A stretch of 64,000 nucleotides of DNA from NCBI RefSeq assembly GCF_004367745.1, contig NZ_CP037993.1, positions 868,001-932,000 on the forward strand, in the 5' to 3' direction. Under the pieces are notes generated by a model, which was not told the origin of the DNA, ran no database searches, and was given only the letters and a program-made list of their open reading frames with translations. Below, piece after piece: positions 41,399 through 50,628 of the stretch. The stretch's first letter is position 1; each line of letters starts with the position of its first letter. Made by a program: the position numbers and the translations under genes. Source of the stretch: Herbaspirillum huttiense. GTDB taxonomy: Bacteria > Pseudomonadota > Gammaproteobacteria > Burkholderiales > Burkholderiaceae_D.

Positions 41399-42401
41399 GA
41401 TTTCGAAGGTACTTTGAGGTAGCGCTTTCCGGGGTACGTTTGCTTCCGAGGTGAGTTACGCCGCAAACGTGATTTATACTCACTGGTCCGAAAGAGTGCG
41501 CCATCGTTCCTGCAACGGCCCGCGCAGGAGCGCGCCGAAGCAGTTCCGGCAAGCATTTCCGGCTGATGGGAAAGTGTCCATGTGCAAGTCTCCAGAGCGT
41601 ACTTTGGTGCAGCGTGCAGCCGCATTTGGCACGGCTCACCGTGCACAGATGTCAGGTCATCAGGCCACTGCAAGTACGTCGCGCGGAGCGCATGGCAGGG
41701 ACTGGCCTGGTGCATCGCATGCTTGACGCAGGAGGGACGATGCCGGTCTTGTGTTGCAGGCATTGTCGGTCCAACTCTCCTGCCTGTGCATCGGCAGGGC
41801 GCAATTTTTTAAGGTTTGTGTCCGCCGCGAGACACGCCGCAAGGAGCGAGACACGGTGTTCCAGATCTGATGCGACGCGGCATCTTGCGGCCGAAGCGCG
41901 CTAGAATAGCGGGAGATCGAAAAGCGCACCGGGCATCCGGTGAATGAATAGCCGATATCTTTCCCATTCCGCGGGATGGATTTTTTGTTAGATAATCCGG
42001 CCCGAGCTTTTGGGGGGCGACACCGTCCGGCGTCTTGCCGGGGAGTCACACAAGCAGCACGCTGGTTGCAACGAATCGAATAAATCAAAGAAGTCAGCAG
42101 CATCCCTGTGGTACGTTTTGGTTACGTAACTTTTTGAGGTTCCCGGAATGACGTCGGCGCGCGTCGTGGCAGCGGCATGGTTTCCTGCCGCGCACGAGGT
42201 GCGCAGGTGCTTTCCAGGATGGAACGCGGCGACCCGTTGCCCGGCAACGGCGATCGACTGACGTCCTGCGGCCCGCTGCGCCATGTTGCCAGCGCGCTCG
42301 TCGCCAGGACGGAACGGCCGCGATAGCGAGCAGGCGTCCTGTCCTGCGGGCTCCCAGCGATAGCCCGCATGGAAGGTGCGCACCCGAGCCCAGGTTCGAC
42401 A
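41399..42401. other. 1-kb gene-free region
   Basis: Several open frames exist on both strands, but none has a ribosome binding site, a family motif or plausible codon use. Structure that can be seen: the inverted repeat GTGAGT/ACTCAC at 41451-41483, two direct copies of CGAGACACG (41828-41836 and 41847-41855, 19 bp apart) with a GTGTC half-site before, and a TAGAAT -10-like element at 41902-41907. It must carry the promoters of the flanking divergent genes. It is long for this gene-dense genome. Confidence 0.4.
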
Positions 42402-44504
42402 ATGTCAGCTTCCTTTCATTTCCTGCTGTTGGCCTTCGCCTTGCTGGTCGCCAGCCTCTCGGCCTACGCGGCGCTGGAGGTCTCCGAGCGCATCGTGCTG
42501 CAGGAGTCCCAGCACCGGCGCTTGTGGCTGGCCATCGGCGCGGTGGTATTCGGTCTCGGCGTGTGGGGCGCGATGCTGCTGACGGTGGCGTCGCTGGACG
42601 CGCCCATGCCGATCGCCTTCGATGCGCGCATGGTGGTGCTCACCCTGCTGCTGTGCCTGTCCAGCGCTTTCTACCTGATGCATCTGACGGGCATGCGGCG
42701 TCCGCAACCGGCCCGGCTGGTCATTGGCGGGCTGGCCATCGGTGCCGCCTTCAATGCCGCCTTCCATATCGCGCTCAAGTCGATGACGCTGGTGCCGCCG
42801 CTGGTGTATCACACGCCCTTGCTGATCGTGGCCCTGGTGGTGTCGGAAGTGGTGGCGGTCTTCATCGTCACGCTGTTTTCCGCCAGCAACGGACGCAAGC
42901 CCATGACCGGTTCGCTCAATTCCCAGCAGGCGCGGCGCGTGCTGGCGGCGCTGCTGGTAGGGGCCGGGCTGGTGTCATCGGCGGCCGCCGGACTGCGCGC
43001 ACTGCTGATCGACCCGCAGGCGCAAAGCCTGGCCGGGGAAGGCATCACGCGCGAACACCTGGTCAATGGCCTGGTGTTCCTGGCCTTTCTGGCGATGGCC
43101 ATGGCGCTGGTGGTCAGCGGCGTGCAGCGCAATCAGGTCTTGAAGAAGATCGTTGGCCGCACCAATGACAAGCTGCTGCACTTCGCCACCCATGATGTGC
43201 TCACCGGCCTGCCCAATCGCGCCTTGCTGGCGGACCGCATCCAGCATGCGGTGGAAGTGGCGCGTCGCAACGGCAAACCGTTCGCGGTGCTGTTCATGGA
43301 TCTCGATGGCTTCAAGGCCATCAATGATTCGCTCGGCCACGCCGTCGGCGATGGCTTGCTGGTGGCGGTGGCGCAGCGCATCCGCGCCTGCATCCGTGGC
43401 GAGGACATGGTGGCGCGCATCGGTGGCGACGAGTTCGTGGTGGTGATGAGCAATCTGTCCACGCCCGAGGTGGTGGAGCAATTGTCGGAGAACATCCTGG
43501 CCGAACTGCGCCTGGATTTCCAGATCGAGGATGCGACCTTGCGCGTGACCTCCAGCATCGGCATCGCGGTCTATCCCAACAGCGGCGAGTCGGTCGATGC
43601 CCTGATGAAGAATGCCGATGCCGCCATGTACGAAGCCAAGCAGAGCGGACGCAATACCTATCGCTTCTTCGAGCCGGCCATGCATGCCAGCGCCATGCGT
43701 CATCTGCAGGTGCGGCAGGCGCTGCAGCAGGCAATTGACCAGCAGCAGTTCCGCCTGCACTTCCAGCCCAAGTATCGCGGTGCCGGCAAGGAACTGACCG
43801 GGCTGGAAGCACTGCTGCGCTGGCATCATCCGGAGCTGGGCGAGATGGCTCCGTCCGAGTTCATTCCCATTGCCGAGCGCTCGGGGCAAATCCTCTGCAT
43901 CGGCGACTGGGTATTGCACGCGGTGTGCCGGCAGATCGTGTGCTGGGATGCGGCCGGCGTGAAGCCGGTCAAGGTGGCGCTGAACCTGTCGCCGCTGCAG
44001 ATGCGCAGCGATCTGGTGGAGCGCATCATCAAGGTGGTCAGTGCGTCCGGCATCGCGCCGCAGCGGCTCATGTTCGAGATCACCGAGACCGCCGCCATGA
44101 AGGATGTGGAACGCACCACGCGCGTGGTGCGCGAACTGCAGTCGCTGGGTTTCGACATCGCCATCGACGACTTTGGCACCGGCTATTCCAGCCTGGCCTA
44201 CCTGGCGCAGTTCCACTGCCGCCAGGTCAAGATCGACCGTTTCTTCACCTCGCGCCTGGATCTGGACGATCACTCCGGACGCGCCATCGTGGCCGCCATC
44301 ATTGCGTTGGCACATGCCCTTCAGATGGAAGTGGTGGCCGAAGGCGTGGAGACCGAAGGGCAGCTGCGCGAACTGCAGCTGCTGCATTGTGATCAGGTGC
44401 AGGGCTTCCTGCTGGGGCGGCCGGACGACGCGGTCAGCGTGCCCGGTCTGGTCGACGCCAGCAATGACGATCTGTTTGCCGCCGGCGGCGTGATCAAACG
44501 CTGA
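42402..44504 (+). CDS. membrane GGDEF/EAL protein with MHYT-like sensor region
   Basis: This encodes 700 residues. The first 250 residues form about seven transmembrane helices and include YLMHLTGM, which resembles one copy of the MHYT motif thought to bind copper and sense O2, CO or NO; the other copies are not convincing. A GGDEF domain (about 265-430) has an intact GGDEF (RIGGDEFVVVM) and an I-site RGED. The EAL domain (about 450-690) has GLEALLRW, DDFGTGYSSL and VAEGVETEGQ, so both activities look intact. It controls c-di-GMP at the inner membrane. The ATG at 42402 is chosen over 42369 on weak AGG spacing. Its 3' end overlaps that of the MATE gene by 11 bp. Confidence 0.88.
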   Translation: MSASFHFLLLAFALLVASLSAYAALEVSERIVLQESQHRRLWLAIGAVVFGLGVWGAMLLTVASLDAPMPIAFDARMVVLTLLLCLSSAFYLMHLTGMRRPQPARLVIGGLAIGAAFNAAFHIALKSMTLVPPLVYHTPLLIVALVVSEVVAVFIVTLFSASNGRKPMTGSLNSQQARRVLAALLVGAGLVSSAAAGLRALLIDPQAQSLAGEGITREHLVNGLVFLAFLAMAMALVVSGVQRNQVLKKIVGRTNDKLLHFATHDVLTGLPNRALLADRIQHAVEVARRNGKPFAVLFMDLDGFKAINDSLGHAVGDGLLVAVAQRIRACIRGEDMVARIGGDEFVVVMSNLSTPEVVEQLSENILAELRLDFQIEDATLRVTSSIGIAVYPNSGESVDALMKNADAAMYEAKQSGRNTYRFFEPAMHASAMRHLQVRQALQQAIDQQQFRLHFQPKYRGAGKELTGLEALLRWHHPELGEMAPSEFIPIAERSGQILCIGDWVLHAVCRQIVCWDAAGVKPVKVALNLSPLQMRSDLVERIIKVVSASGIAPQRLMFEITETAAMKDVERTTRVVRELQSLGFDIAIDDFGTGYSSLAYLAQFHCRQVKIDRFFTSRLDLDDHSGRAIVAAIIALAHALQMEVVAEGVETEGQLRELQLLHCDQVQGFLLGRPDDAVSVPGLVDASNDDLFAAGGVIKR

Positions 44505-45885
44505 GTTCGCCGCGCTGCGCGCGGCGCTGGATCACGCGCAGATAGGCCAGCAGGCCGAGGGCCACCAGGCCCAGACTCAGGCTGTTGGCCAGCCAGAACC
44601 CGGACGGGCCGCGCAGCGCCGGCGGTGCCACGCCCAGCGGGTCGAGTCCCAGCAGATAGCCACCGCCCAATCCCACTCCCCACAGCGTGACCGCGTAGAT
44701 GACGGTGGGCACCACCGCCACCTTGTAGGCGCGCAGCACGAAGGCCGTGGTCACCTGCATGGAATCGAACAGCTGGTAGAAGGCGATGTAGAGGAACAGC
44801 GGCAGCGCCGCACCGACGATCACCGGATCGGGCGTGTAGGCGCGAATGATGTGTTCGCGCAGGAACCAGACGATCACCCCGATCACTACCGACAGCGAGA
44901 CCGCCAGGCGGATGCCGGCGCGGCCGATCTTCCTGGCCTCCGCCATGTTGCCGCCGCCGATGGCTTGCGCGACCAGGGTGCTGGTGGCGCTGGCAATGGA
45001 CAGCGGCAGCATGTACAGCACCGTGCCGACGTTGGCCGCGATCTGGTGGCCTGCCACCGGGACCGCGCCGAGGCGCGCGATGAACACGGCCATCAGCGTG
45101 AAGGCGGTCACTTCGATGAAGTAGGACATGCCGATCGGAATACCCAGCAGCAGCAGCGTGCGCTGGCTCTTCCACGAAGGCGCGACGAAGCCGCTGCCGA
45201 ACAACTTGAGCGGACGATACAGCGGCAGGCGCGCCACCAGCAGCCAGGCGGCGATCATCATCAGCCAGGCGATCAGCGTGGTGGCAATGGCGCAGCCGGG
45301 GCCGCCGAAGGCCGGCAGGCCGAGCCCGCCGAAGATGAGCAGGGCGTTCAGCGGCAGCTTCAGCAGCAGGCCGCCCAGCTGCAGCGCCATCACCATCTTG
45401 GGCCGTGCCAGGGCGGTGTTGAGCGAGGAATAGACGCGGAAGAACAGCGTGGCCGGCAGCGCCAGCGCTTCGATGCGCAGGTACAGCGTGGCCTTCTCCA
45501 CCAGTTCCGGCGAGGCCTTGGCCACGGCCAGGAACAGCGGCGAAAACATCAGGATCAGCGAGCCCACGATGGACAGCAGCACTGCCAGCCACATGCCTTG
45601 CTTGACCTCGTTGCCGATCTCGCCCACGCGGCCTGCACCGTACAGCTGGCCGATGGTCGGCTGCAGTGCCTGCAGCACACCCGAGAGGCCGACGAACACG
45701 CTCACGTAGATCGACACGCCCAGCGCCAGCGCACCCAGGTCCAGCGCCGAGAAGCGCGAGACCATGGCGGTATCGATGACGCCATTGGCGATGATGGCCA
45801 GCTGCCCGATCAGCAGCGGCCACGCCAGCCGCGTGATGCGGCCGACGTGATGGCGGGAGGAGAGGGCGGGCAGTTCAGTCGTCAC
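44494..45885 (-). CDS. MATE-family multidrug/toxin exporter
   Basis: This 463-residue inner-membrane protein with 12 predicted helices is of the MATE class (NorM/DinF-like). Typical stretches are LAWPLLIGQLAIIANGVIDT, GLSGVLQALQPTIGQLYGAG and the second-half repeat LGIPIGMSYFIEVTAF with VAGHQIAANVGTVLYMLPLS. It exports cationic drugs or metabolites using Na+ or H+. The start is a GTG ending at 45885, 18 bp after the glycosyltransferase stop, so the two genes form an operon. The last 11 bp overlap the converging GGDEF/EAL gene. Confidence 0.93.
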   Translation of the reverse strand: MTTELPALSSRHHVGRITRLAWPLLIGQLAIIANGVIDTAMVSRFSALDLGALALGVSIYVSVFVGLSGVLQALQPTIGQLYGAGRVGEIGNEVKQGMWLAVLLSIVGSLILMFSPLFLAVAKASPELVEKATLYLRIEALALPATLFFRVYSSLNTALARPKMVMALQLGGLLLKLPLNALLIFGGLGLPAFGGPGCAIATTLIAWLMMIAAWLLVARLPLYRPLKLFGSGFVAPSWKSQRTLLLLGIPIGMSYFIEVTAFTLMAVFIARLGAVPVAGHQIAANVGTVLYMLPLSIASATSTLVAQAIGGGNMAEARKIGRAGIRLAVSLSVVIGVIVWFLREHIIRAYTPDPVIVGAALPLFLYIAFYQLFDSMQVTTAFVLRAYKVAVVPTVIYAVTLWGVGLGGGYLLGLDPLGVAPPALRGPSGFWLANSLSLGLVALGLLAYLRVIQRRAQRGELSV

Positions 45886-45903
45886 GCGGCAGCCAACCTT
45901 GCA

Positions 45904-47628
45904 TCAGCGACCGGCACGGCGGTACAGGCGGAAGCGTTCGTCGCGGTCGGAGGGGCGGCGGCCTTCCCAGACCATGCGCCAGTTGCCGGGATACTGGCGC
46001 AGCATGATGGAGGCATCCTGATTGCTGACGTCATCCTGCAGCAGCAGGTAGTCGCAGCTCTGGTCGCGCTCGTCGGCAAAGCGCACGTTGCCGAAATAGG
46101 CGAAGGAGGCGCGCTGCGCCGGTCCCACATTGCTCTGCACGCACTGCTTGACCGAGGTCAGTTTCGATTCGATCTGTTCGGCCACGCCGGCATAGCTCTT
46201 GCCGTAGTTGACCCAGGGCAGCCACAGCGTCATCAGCAGCACCCAGCACAGGATCACGCCGCCCGACGACAGCACCACGGCCCGCCACAGCACAGAGGGA
46301 CGGCGCGAGATGCGCCAGTGCACCACCACGATCCAGGCCACGGTGGCGGCCACGGCGATGGCCAGCGAGATCCATTCGAAGCCGGGCTTGAAGCCCGGCG
46401 CAAGCTTGTAGGCATTGCGCGCGATCTGGGCCGGCCAGCCGGTTTCCTTGGCGATCCAGCCGATCCAGATGAAGGCCGCCGAGGTGGTCAGCGTCATCAC
46501 CGAGAACCAGTCCACCGCATTGATCGCTCCGCGCTTCATGGTCGGCAGGCCGAACGCGGCCAGGATCGCCAGCGCCGGCAGCAGCGGCAGCAGCATGCCT
46601 TCTTCGCGATGCACGTTGACCAGGATCAGCAGCGTGATGGGGATCAGGAAGGCCAGCGGCAAGGCGATGTGCAGCGAGCCCAGCTGGCGGCGCCAGGCGT
46701 ACAGTGCCCAGCCTGCGAAGGGCCAGGCGGGCCAGGCGAACCACACGCCATACTTGCCGAGGAAGGCCAGGGTGGCCAGCGTCGGGCGGTTGAGCTGGTA
46801 GATGTTCCAGCTCATCCACAGCTCGAACTGGCTGGCCGCTTCAGCCGGGATCAGGCGGTGCAGCGCGGCTACCCAGGCGGCGCTGATCAACAGCGCCATC
46901 GGCAGTGCCAGCAACAGCAGCAGGCCGAGGGCGCGGCCATCCTTGCGCAGGGCGGCCAGCAGGACCAGCGCGATCATCACGCCGACCGGCAGCAGCCAGC
47001 CATAGGTCAGCACCAGCATGCCCAGCGCCAGTCCCAGCCAGATGCCATGGCGCAGCTTGCCGGCATCGAACACGCGCGCCGCGCCGAACATGGCATAGGC
47101 CACCAGGGCGATCTGCAGGGTCTTGGGGCTGGTCTCGTGGCTGTGCAGCAGCAGGCCGAGGAAACCGAGATAGATCAGGAAGGCACCATCGGCCAGCGTG
47201 CGGCCGAAGTCCTTGGGTTCGGGCTGGCCGCCGAAGGCCAGCTTCAACGGCTGCGCTTCGGCGCGGCGGCCCAGCAGGTAGGTGGTGTACCAGATCGACA
47301 GCGAGCCGACCAGGAAGCAGCCGATGATGGAAACGCGGGCCGCCAGCGGGTCGCCCAGCAGCCAGCCGAACAGTTTGATGCAGATTGCACCAAACCAGTA
47401 GGCCAGCGGACTTTCCGCCGGCAGCGGCAGGCCGGCCACGTTGGGGGTGAGCCAGTCGGCCAGGTTGCCATGGGCCATGGTCCACATGATGCCGAAGCTG
47501 GTGGCATCCTCGTTCTTCCATGGATCGCGGCCGATCAGGCCGGGCAGGATGTAGAGGAGGGCGAGCGCAAGCACGGCCAGGCGCGGAAGCGCATTGGTCG
47601 CGGCGGCGGGAAGACGGACTGGCTTCAT
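45904..47628 (-). CDS. ArnT/PMT-like membrane glycosyltransferase
   Basis: This 574-residue inner-membrane protein has 11-13 hydrophobic segments and an acidic first periplasmic loop (GRDPWKNEDATS), the signature of GT-C enzymes such as ArnT that use undecaprenyl-phosphate sugars. PAESPLAYWFG follows, then a C-terminal periplasmic domain (about 470-574) with GNVRFADERDQSCDYLLLQ. ArnT adds aminoarabinose to lipid A, but no arn genes are near, so acceptor and donor remain open. The ATG ending at 47628 follows an in-frame TTG. It is co-transcribed with the MATE gene downstream. Confidence 0.8.
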   Translation of the reverse strand: MKPVRLPAAATNALPRLAVLALALLYILPGLIGRDPWKNEDATSFGIMWTMAHGNLADWLTPNVAGLPLPAESPLAYWFGAICIKLFGWLLGDPLAARVSIIGCFLVGSLSIWYTTYLLGRRAEAQPLKLAFGGQPEPKDFGRTLADGAFLIYLGFLGLLLHSHETSPKTLQIALVAYAMFGAARVFDAGKLRHGIWLGLALGMLVLTYGWLLPVGVMIALVLLAALRKDGRALGLLLLLALPMALLISAAWVAALHRLIPAEAASQFELWMSWNIYQLNRPTLATLAFLGKYGVWFAWPAWPFAGWALYAWRRQLGSLHIALPLAFLIPITLLILVNVHREEGMLLPLLPALAILAAFGLPTMKRGAINAVDWFSVMTLTTSAAFIWIGWIAKETGWPAQIARNAYKLAPGFKPGFEWISLAIAVAATVAWIVVVHWRISRRPSVLWRAVVLSSGGVILCWVLLMTLWLPWVNYGKSYAGVAEQIESKLTSVKQCVQSNVGPAQRASFAYFGNVRFADERDQSCDYLLLQDDVSNQDASIMLRQYPGNWRMVWEGRRPSDRDERFRLYRRAGR

Positions 47629-47840
47629 CAAGATCTTGTTGCTCTTGTTCTGTGCTGCGTGTTGGGTGATGCGCGGGCTGGGGTGGCCTGGGCCGCGCGG
47701 TCGCCGTTGTCGGCGGCTGGTGTTTTTGGCTGGTGTTTTTTTAGCAGGCCCTATTGTGCAGGAAAACCCGGTAAATAGTTGTTTCTGTCTGCTACATGAT
47801 GGTGCAGCCCCTGATGCTGCCCCACCGGTGAGCCCAACAA

Positions 47841-47866
47841 AAAAGGCAGCCGGAGCTGCCTTTTTT
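47841..47866. terminator. bidirectional terminator after rpmE2
   Basis: The stem AAAAGGCAGC/GCTGCCTTTT with loop CGGA has an A run on the left and T run on the right. It ends rpmE2 on the minus strand. Confidence 0.9.
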
Positions 47867-47880
47867 GGAGGAAGTACTGA

Positions 47881-48150
47881 TTACGCCTTCGAGACAGCAG
47901 TCTTCGAACCGACGGAACCGAACTTCTGGCGGAACTTCTCGACGCGGCCAGCGGTGTCGACGATCTTGTGCTTGCCGGTGTAGAACGGGTGCGATTCGGA
48001 AGAAACTTCGATCTTCACCAGGGGATATTGCTTGCCTTCGAACTCGCCGGTTTCGCGGGTGCCGATGGTGGAGCGGGTGATGAACTTGAAGTCGTTCGAC
48101 ATGTCGTGGAACAGGACTTCGCGGTAATCCGGGTGGATGCCTTCTTTCAT
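47881..48150 (-). CDS. rpmE2: 50S ribosomal protein L31 type B
   Basis: This encodes 89 residues. It begins [18 protein letters not shown] and contains [14 protein letters not shown] and [20 protein letters not shown]. It is the type B form without the Cys-x-x-Cys zinc site of zinc-containing L31, so it does not depend on zinc. The ATG ending at 48150 has GAGGCAATC upstream; a longer frame from 48186 is not needed. It lies downstream of rho with a terminator in between, the same rho-rpmE order seen in several proteobacteria. Confidence 0.95.
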   Translation of the reverse strand: MKEGIHPDYREVLFHDMSNDFKFITRSTIGTRETGEFEGKQYPLVKIEVSSESHPFYTGKHKIVDTAGRVEKFRQKFGSVGSKTAVSKA

Positions 48151-48356
48151 GATTGCCTCAAGAGTAGTTTGGTAGCCAATCGCCACTTCGTCGGTCGCCC
48201 TGCTTCTTGACCCGATTGATGATCACTTGCCGGTTTGGAAAAGTCCGAAATTATACAGTGGAATCAGGGGCTTGGGTCAAGGCGGCTGACCGGCCGGGCC
48301 GGCGCGGCGTGGTATTTCAGATGAAAATGCACATCCCTTGTTTCCCAGGGGGCAAT

Positions 48357-48392
48357 AAAAAACGGCACGCCCGCTGAGGGACATGCCGTTTT
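48357..48392 (-). terminator. intrinsic terminator after rho
   Basis: AAAACGGCA (48359-48367) pairs with TGCCGTTTT (48384-48392), and A-rich sequence on the left gives a T run on the minus strand. It lies about 35 bp past the rho stop. Confidence 0.82.
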
Positions 48393-48427
48393 CCGAACCT
48401 GCCAAGGACTTAGTTGCTTTCAAGAAC

Positions 48428-49690
48428 TTAGTTGCCTCGACGCATCATGTCGAAGAACTCGGCGTTGTTCTTGGTGGACTTCATCTTGTCGAGGATGAAT
48501 TCCATCGCCTCGATTTCATCCATGTCGTACATGAGCTTGCGCAGCACCCAGATCTTTTGCAGCTGGTCCGGCTTGATCAGCAGCTCTTCGCGGCGGGTGC
48601 CGGACTTGGAGAGGTTGATGGCGGGGTAGACGCGCTTCTCGGCCAGGCGGCGTTCGAGGTGCACTTCCATGTTGCCGGTACCCTTGAATTCTTCGTAGAT
48701 CACGTCATCCATGCGCGAGCCGGTTTCGATCAGGGCGGTGGCGATGATGGTCAGCGAGCCGCCTTCTTCGACGTTGCGGGCGGCACCGAAGAAACGCTTC
48801 GGGCGCTGCAGCGCGTTGGCGTCCACACCACCGGTCAGCACCTTGCCGGAGGCCGGGATCACGGTGTTGTAGGCGCGTGCCAGACGGGTGATCGAGTCCA
48901 GCAGGATGACCACGTCCTTCTTCATTTCAACCAGGCGCTTGGCCTTTTCCAGCACCATTTCGGCGACCTGCACGTGACGCGTGGCCGGTTCGTCGAAGGT
49001 CGAGGCGACCACTTCGCCGCGCACCGAGCGCTGCATTTCGGTCACTTCTTCCGGACGTTCGTCGATCAGCAGCACGATCATCACGGTGTCCGGATGATTG
49101 GTGGTGATGGCGTGGGCGATGTGTTGCAGCATCACCGACTTGCCCGACTTGGGCGAGGCCACCAGCAGGCCGCGCTGGCCGCGTCCGACCGGGGCGATCA
49201 GGTCGATGATGCGGCCGGTGATGTTTTCCTCGCCGCGCATGTCGCGCTCAAGCTGCAAGAGCTTGTTGGGGTGCAGCGGCGTGAGGTTTTCAAACAGGAT
49301 GCGGTGCTTGGAGGCTTCCGGCGGTTCGCCGTTGACCTTGTCGACCTTGACCAGGGCGAAATAGCGCTCGCCATCCTTGGGCGTGCGCACTTCACCTTCG
49401 ATGGAGTCGCCGGTGTGCAGGTTGAAACGGCGGATCTGCGAAGGCGAGATGTAGATGTCGTCGGTGGACGCCATGTAGCTGGCGTCGGGCGAGCGCAGGA
49501 AGCCGAAGCCGTCAGGCAACACTTCGAGGGCGCCATCGCCAAAAATCTGTTCTCCTGATTTTGCGCGCTTCTTCAGGATGGCAAACATCAGCTCCTGTTT
49601 GCGCAGGCGCGCAGCATTCTCGATGTCCAGGCTGATGGCCATTTCCAGCAAGGCAGAGACGTGCATCGCTTTTAGTTCTGATAAGTGCAT
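48428..49690 (-). CDS. rho: transcription termination factor Rho
   Basis: This encodes 420 residues, the standard size. An N-terminal RNA-binding domain (about 1-130) contains [19 protein letters not shown] and [19 protein letters not shown]. The ATPase domain has Walker [14 protein letters not shown], Walker [17 protein letters not shown] and the R-loop region [20 protein letters not shown]. It is a hexameric RNA helicase that ends transcription at C-rich unstructured RNA. The ATG ending at 49690 gives MHLSELKAM as in other Rho proteins. It is 131 bp from trxA, the trxA-rho order being conserved in proteobacteria. Confidence 0.98.
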   Translation of the reverse strand: MHLSELKAMHVSALLEMAISLDIENAARLRKQELMFAILKKRAKSGEQIFGDGALEVLPDGFGFLRSPDASYMASTDDIYISPSQIRRFNLHTGDSIEGEVRTPKDGERYFALVKVDKVNGEPPEASKHRILFENLTPLHPNKLLQLERDMRGEENITGRIIDLIAPVGRGQRGLLVASPKSGKSVMLQHIAHAITTNHPDTVMIVLLIDERPEEVTEMQRSVRGEVVASTFDEPATRHVQVAEMVLEKAKRLVEMKKDVVILLDSITRLARAYNTVIPASGKVLTGGVDANALQRPKRFFGAARNVEEGGSLTIIATALIETGSRMDDVIYEEFKGTGNMEVHLERRLAEKRVYPAINLSKSGTRREELLIKPDQLQKIWVLRKLMYDMDEIEAMEFILDKMKSTKNNAEFFDMMRRGN

Positions 49691-49821
49691 ATGAGTGTCC
49701 CGGGACGGGATAAGTAAAGGTGGGGGAGGGAATTGCGTGGTGTGGATCTAGGATAAAGCCGGGCACCGTGTGCCGGGCGGACGGCAGCGCGAGCGCGCCG
49801 CCGTCGGATGTTACATCAGAA

Positions 49822-50148
49822 TCAGATGTTGCTGTCGATGAACGAGACCAGCTGGCCCTTGGCCAGTGCGCCGACCTTCTGGGCAGCGGCTGCGCCGTTC
49901 TTGAACAGGATCAGGGTCGGGATGCCGCGGATGCCGAACTTGGCCGGGATGGCCTGGTTGGAGTCCACGTCCAGCTTGGCGATCTGCAGCTTGCCGTCGT
50001 ATTCCTTGGCGACTTCTTCCAGGATCGGGGCGATGGCCTTGCAGGGACCGCACCATTCCGCCCAGAAATCAACCAGCACGGGCTTGTCGGACTTCAGCAC
50101 ATCGGCTTCGAAAGAGGCGTCAGTAATATGTTTGATATGTTCGCTCAT
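49822..50148 (-). CDS. trxA: thioredoxin TrxA
   Basis: This encodes 108 residues of the cytoplasmic disulfide reductase. The active site is WCGPC with Cys33 and Cys36 in [12 protein letters not shown]; the cis-Pro loop is [12 protein letters not shown]. It reduces ribonucleotide reductase, methionine sulfoxide reductase and other proteins, fed by thioredoxin reductase. The ATG ending at 50148 has GAGGAAATG upstream; a longer frame from 50187 adds 13 unlikely residues. It lies upstream of rho on the minus strand and is divergent from the AddB-like gene. Confidence 0.97.
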   Translation of the reverse strand: MSEHIKHITDASFEADVLKSDKPVLVDFWAEWCGPCKAIAPILEEVAKEYDGKLQIAKLDVDSNQAIPAKFGIRGIPTLILFKNGAAAAQKVGALAKGQLVSFIDSNI

Positions 50149-50628
50149 GGCATTTCCTCGGTATGAGGCAGTGGTGTAATTAGTCAATCAGCGCCGTGGA
50201 CAAATACCATCAGGCCTGGCGTGAGCCATCAACGCTTCCGGAGTTGCTAGGTCTACGTGGAGTCGTTGCGCGCCGATTCAAGTTGTAATTGAAGCGCGGC
50301 AGAGGTAAGCGGCGGGGTACAGGGGCAATCATAACCCATTTTGAGGGAAAGTGTGGACGCTCGCTCCGTGGCCTGTTGTCACCCGTCCTCATCGCCCTCA
50401 TTGCAGCGCTGCGCGAGCACCGGCGCGGCTTTGCCCGTTGCGCCCGCGAGGCCGGCAGGGGCCCGTCTGGCATACAATGCGCAGCATCGTCTGCTCCGGT
50501 GCGATTGAAAAAATCTGTCGGAGCAAGAGAAAAATACAATGGCTGCGCGGATCGCTGACGCTCTTGTGCCGCCCCGGCCATGTCCATACACGCTATCCTC
50601 ACCAGCCCTCACTGACGCCAGAGAACGC
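50149..50628. other. divergent promoter region between trxA and the AddB-like gene
   Basis: About 480 bp. Open frames on both strands here lack ribosome binding sites and motifs. A TTGAAA and a TACAAT lie near 50507-50540 but are spaced too far apart for one promoter. I see no gene, repeat or clear operator. Confidence 0.3.

Noticed and set aside
41163..41763. Open frames upstream of and overlapping the small HTH gene
   Set aside because: They overlap the HTH gene in another frame or extend into sequence with no coding character.
44851..47778. 975-codon open frame on the plus strand
   Set aside because: It lies fully antisense to the MATE and glycosyltransferase genes. It is a Gln/His/Arg/Gly-rich reading typical of the opposite strand of high-GC membrane protein genes and has no family motif.
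50149..50628. Possible promoter from TTGAAA and TACAAT
   Set aside because: The two elements are about 24 bp apart, too far for a sigma-70 promoter.
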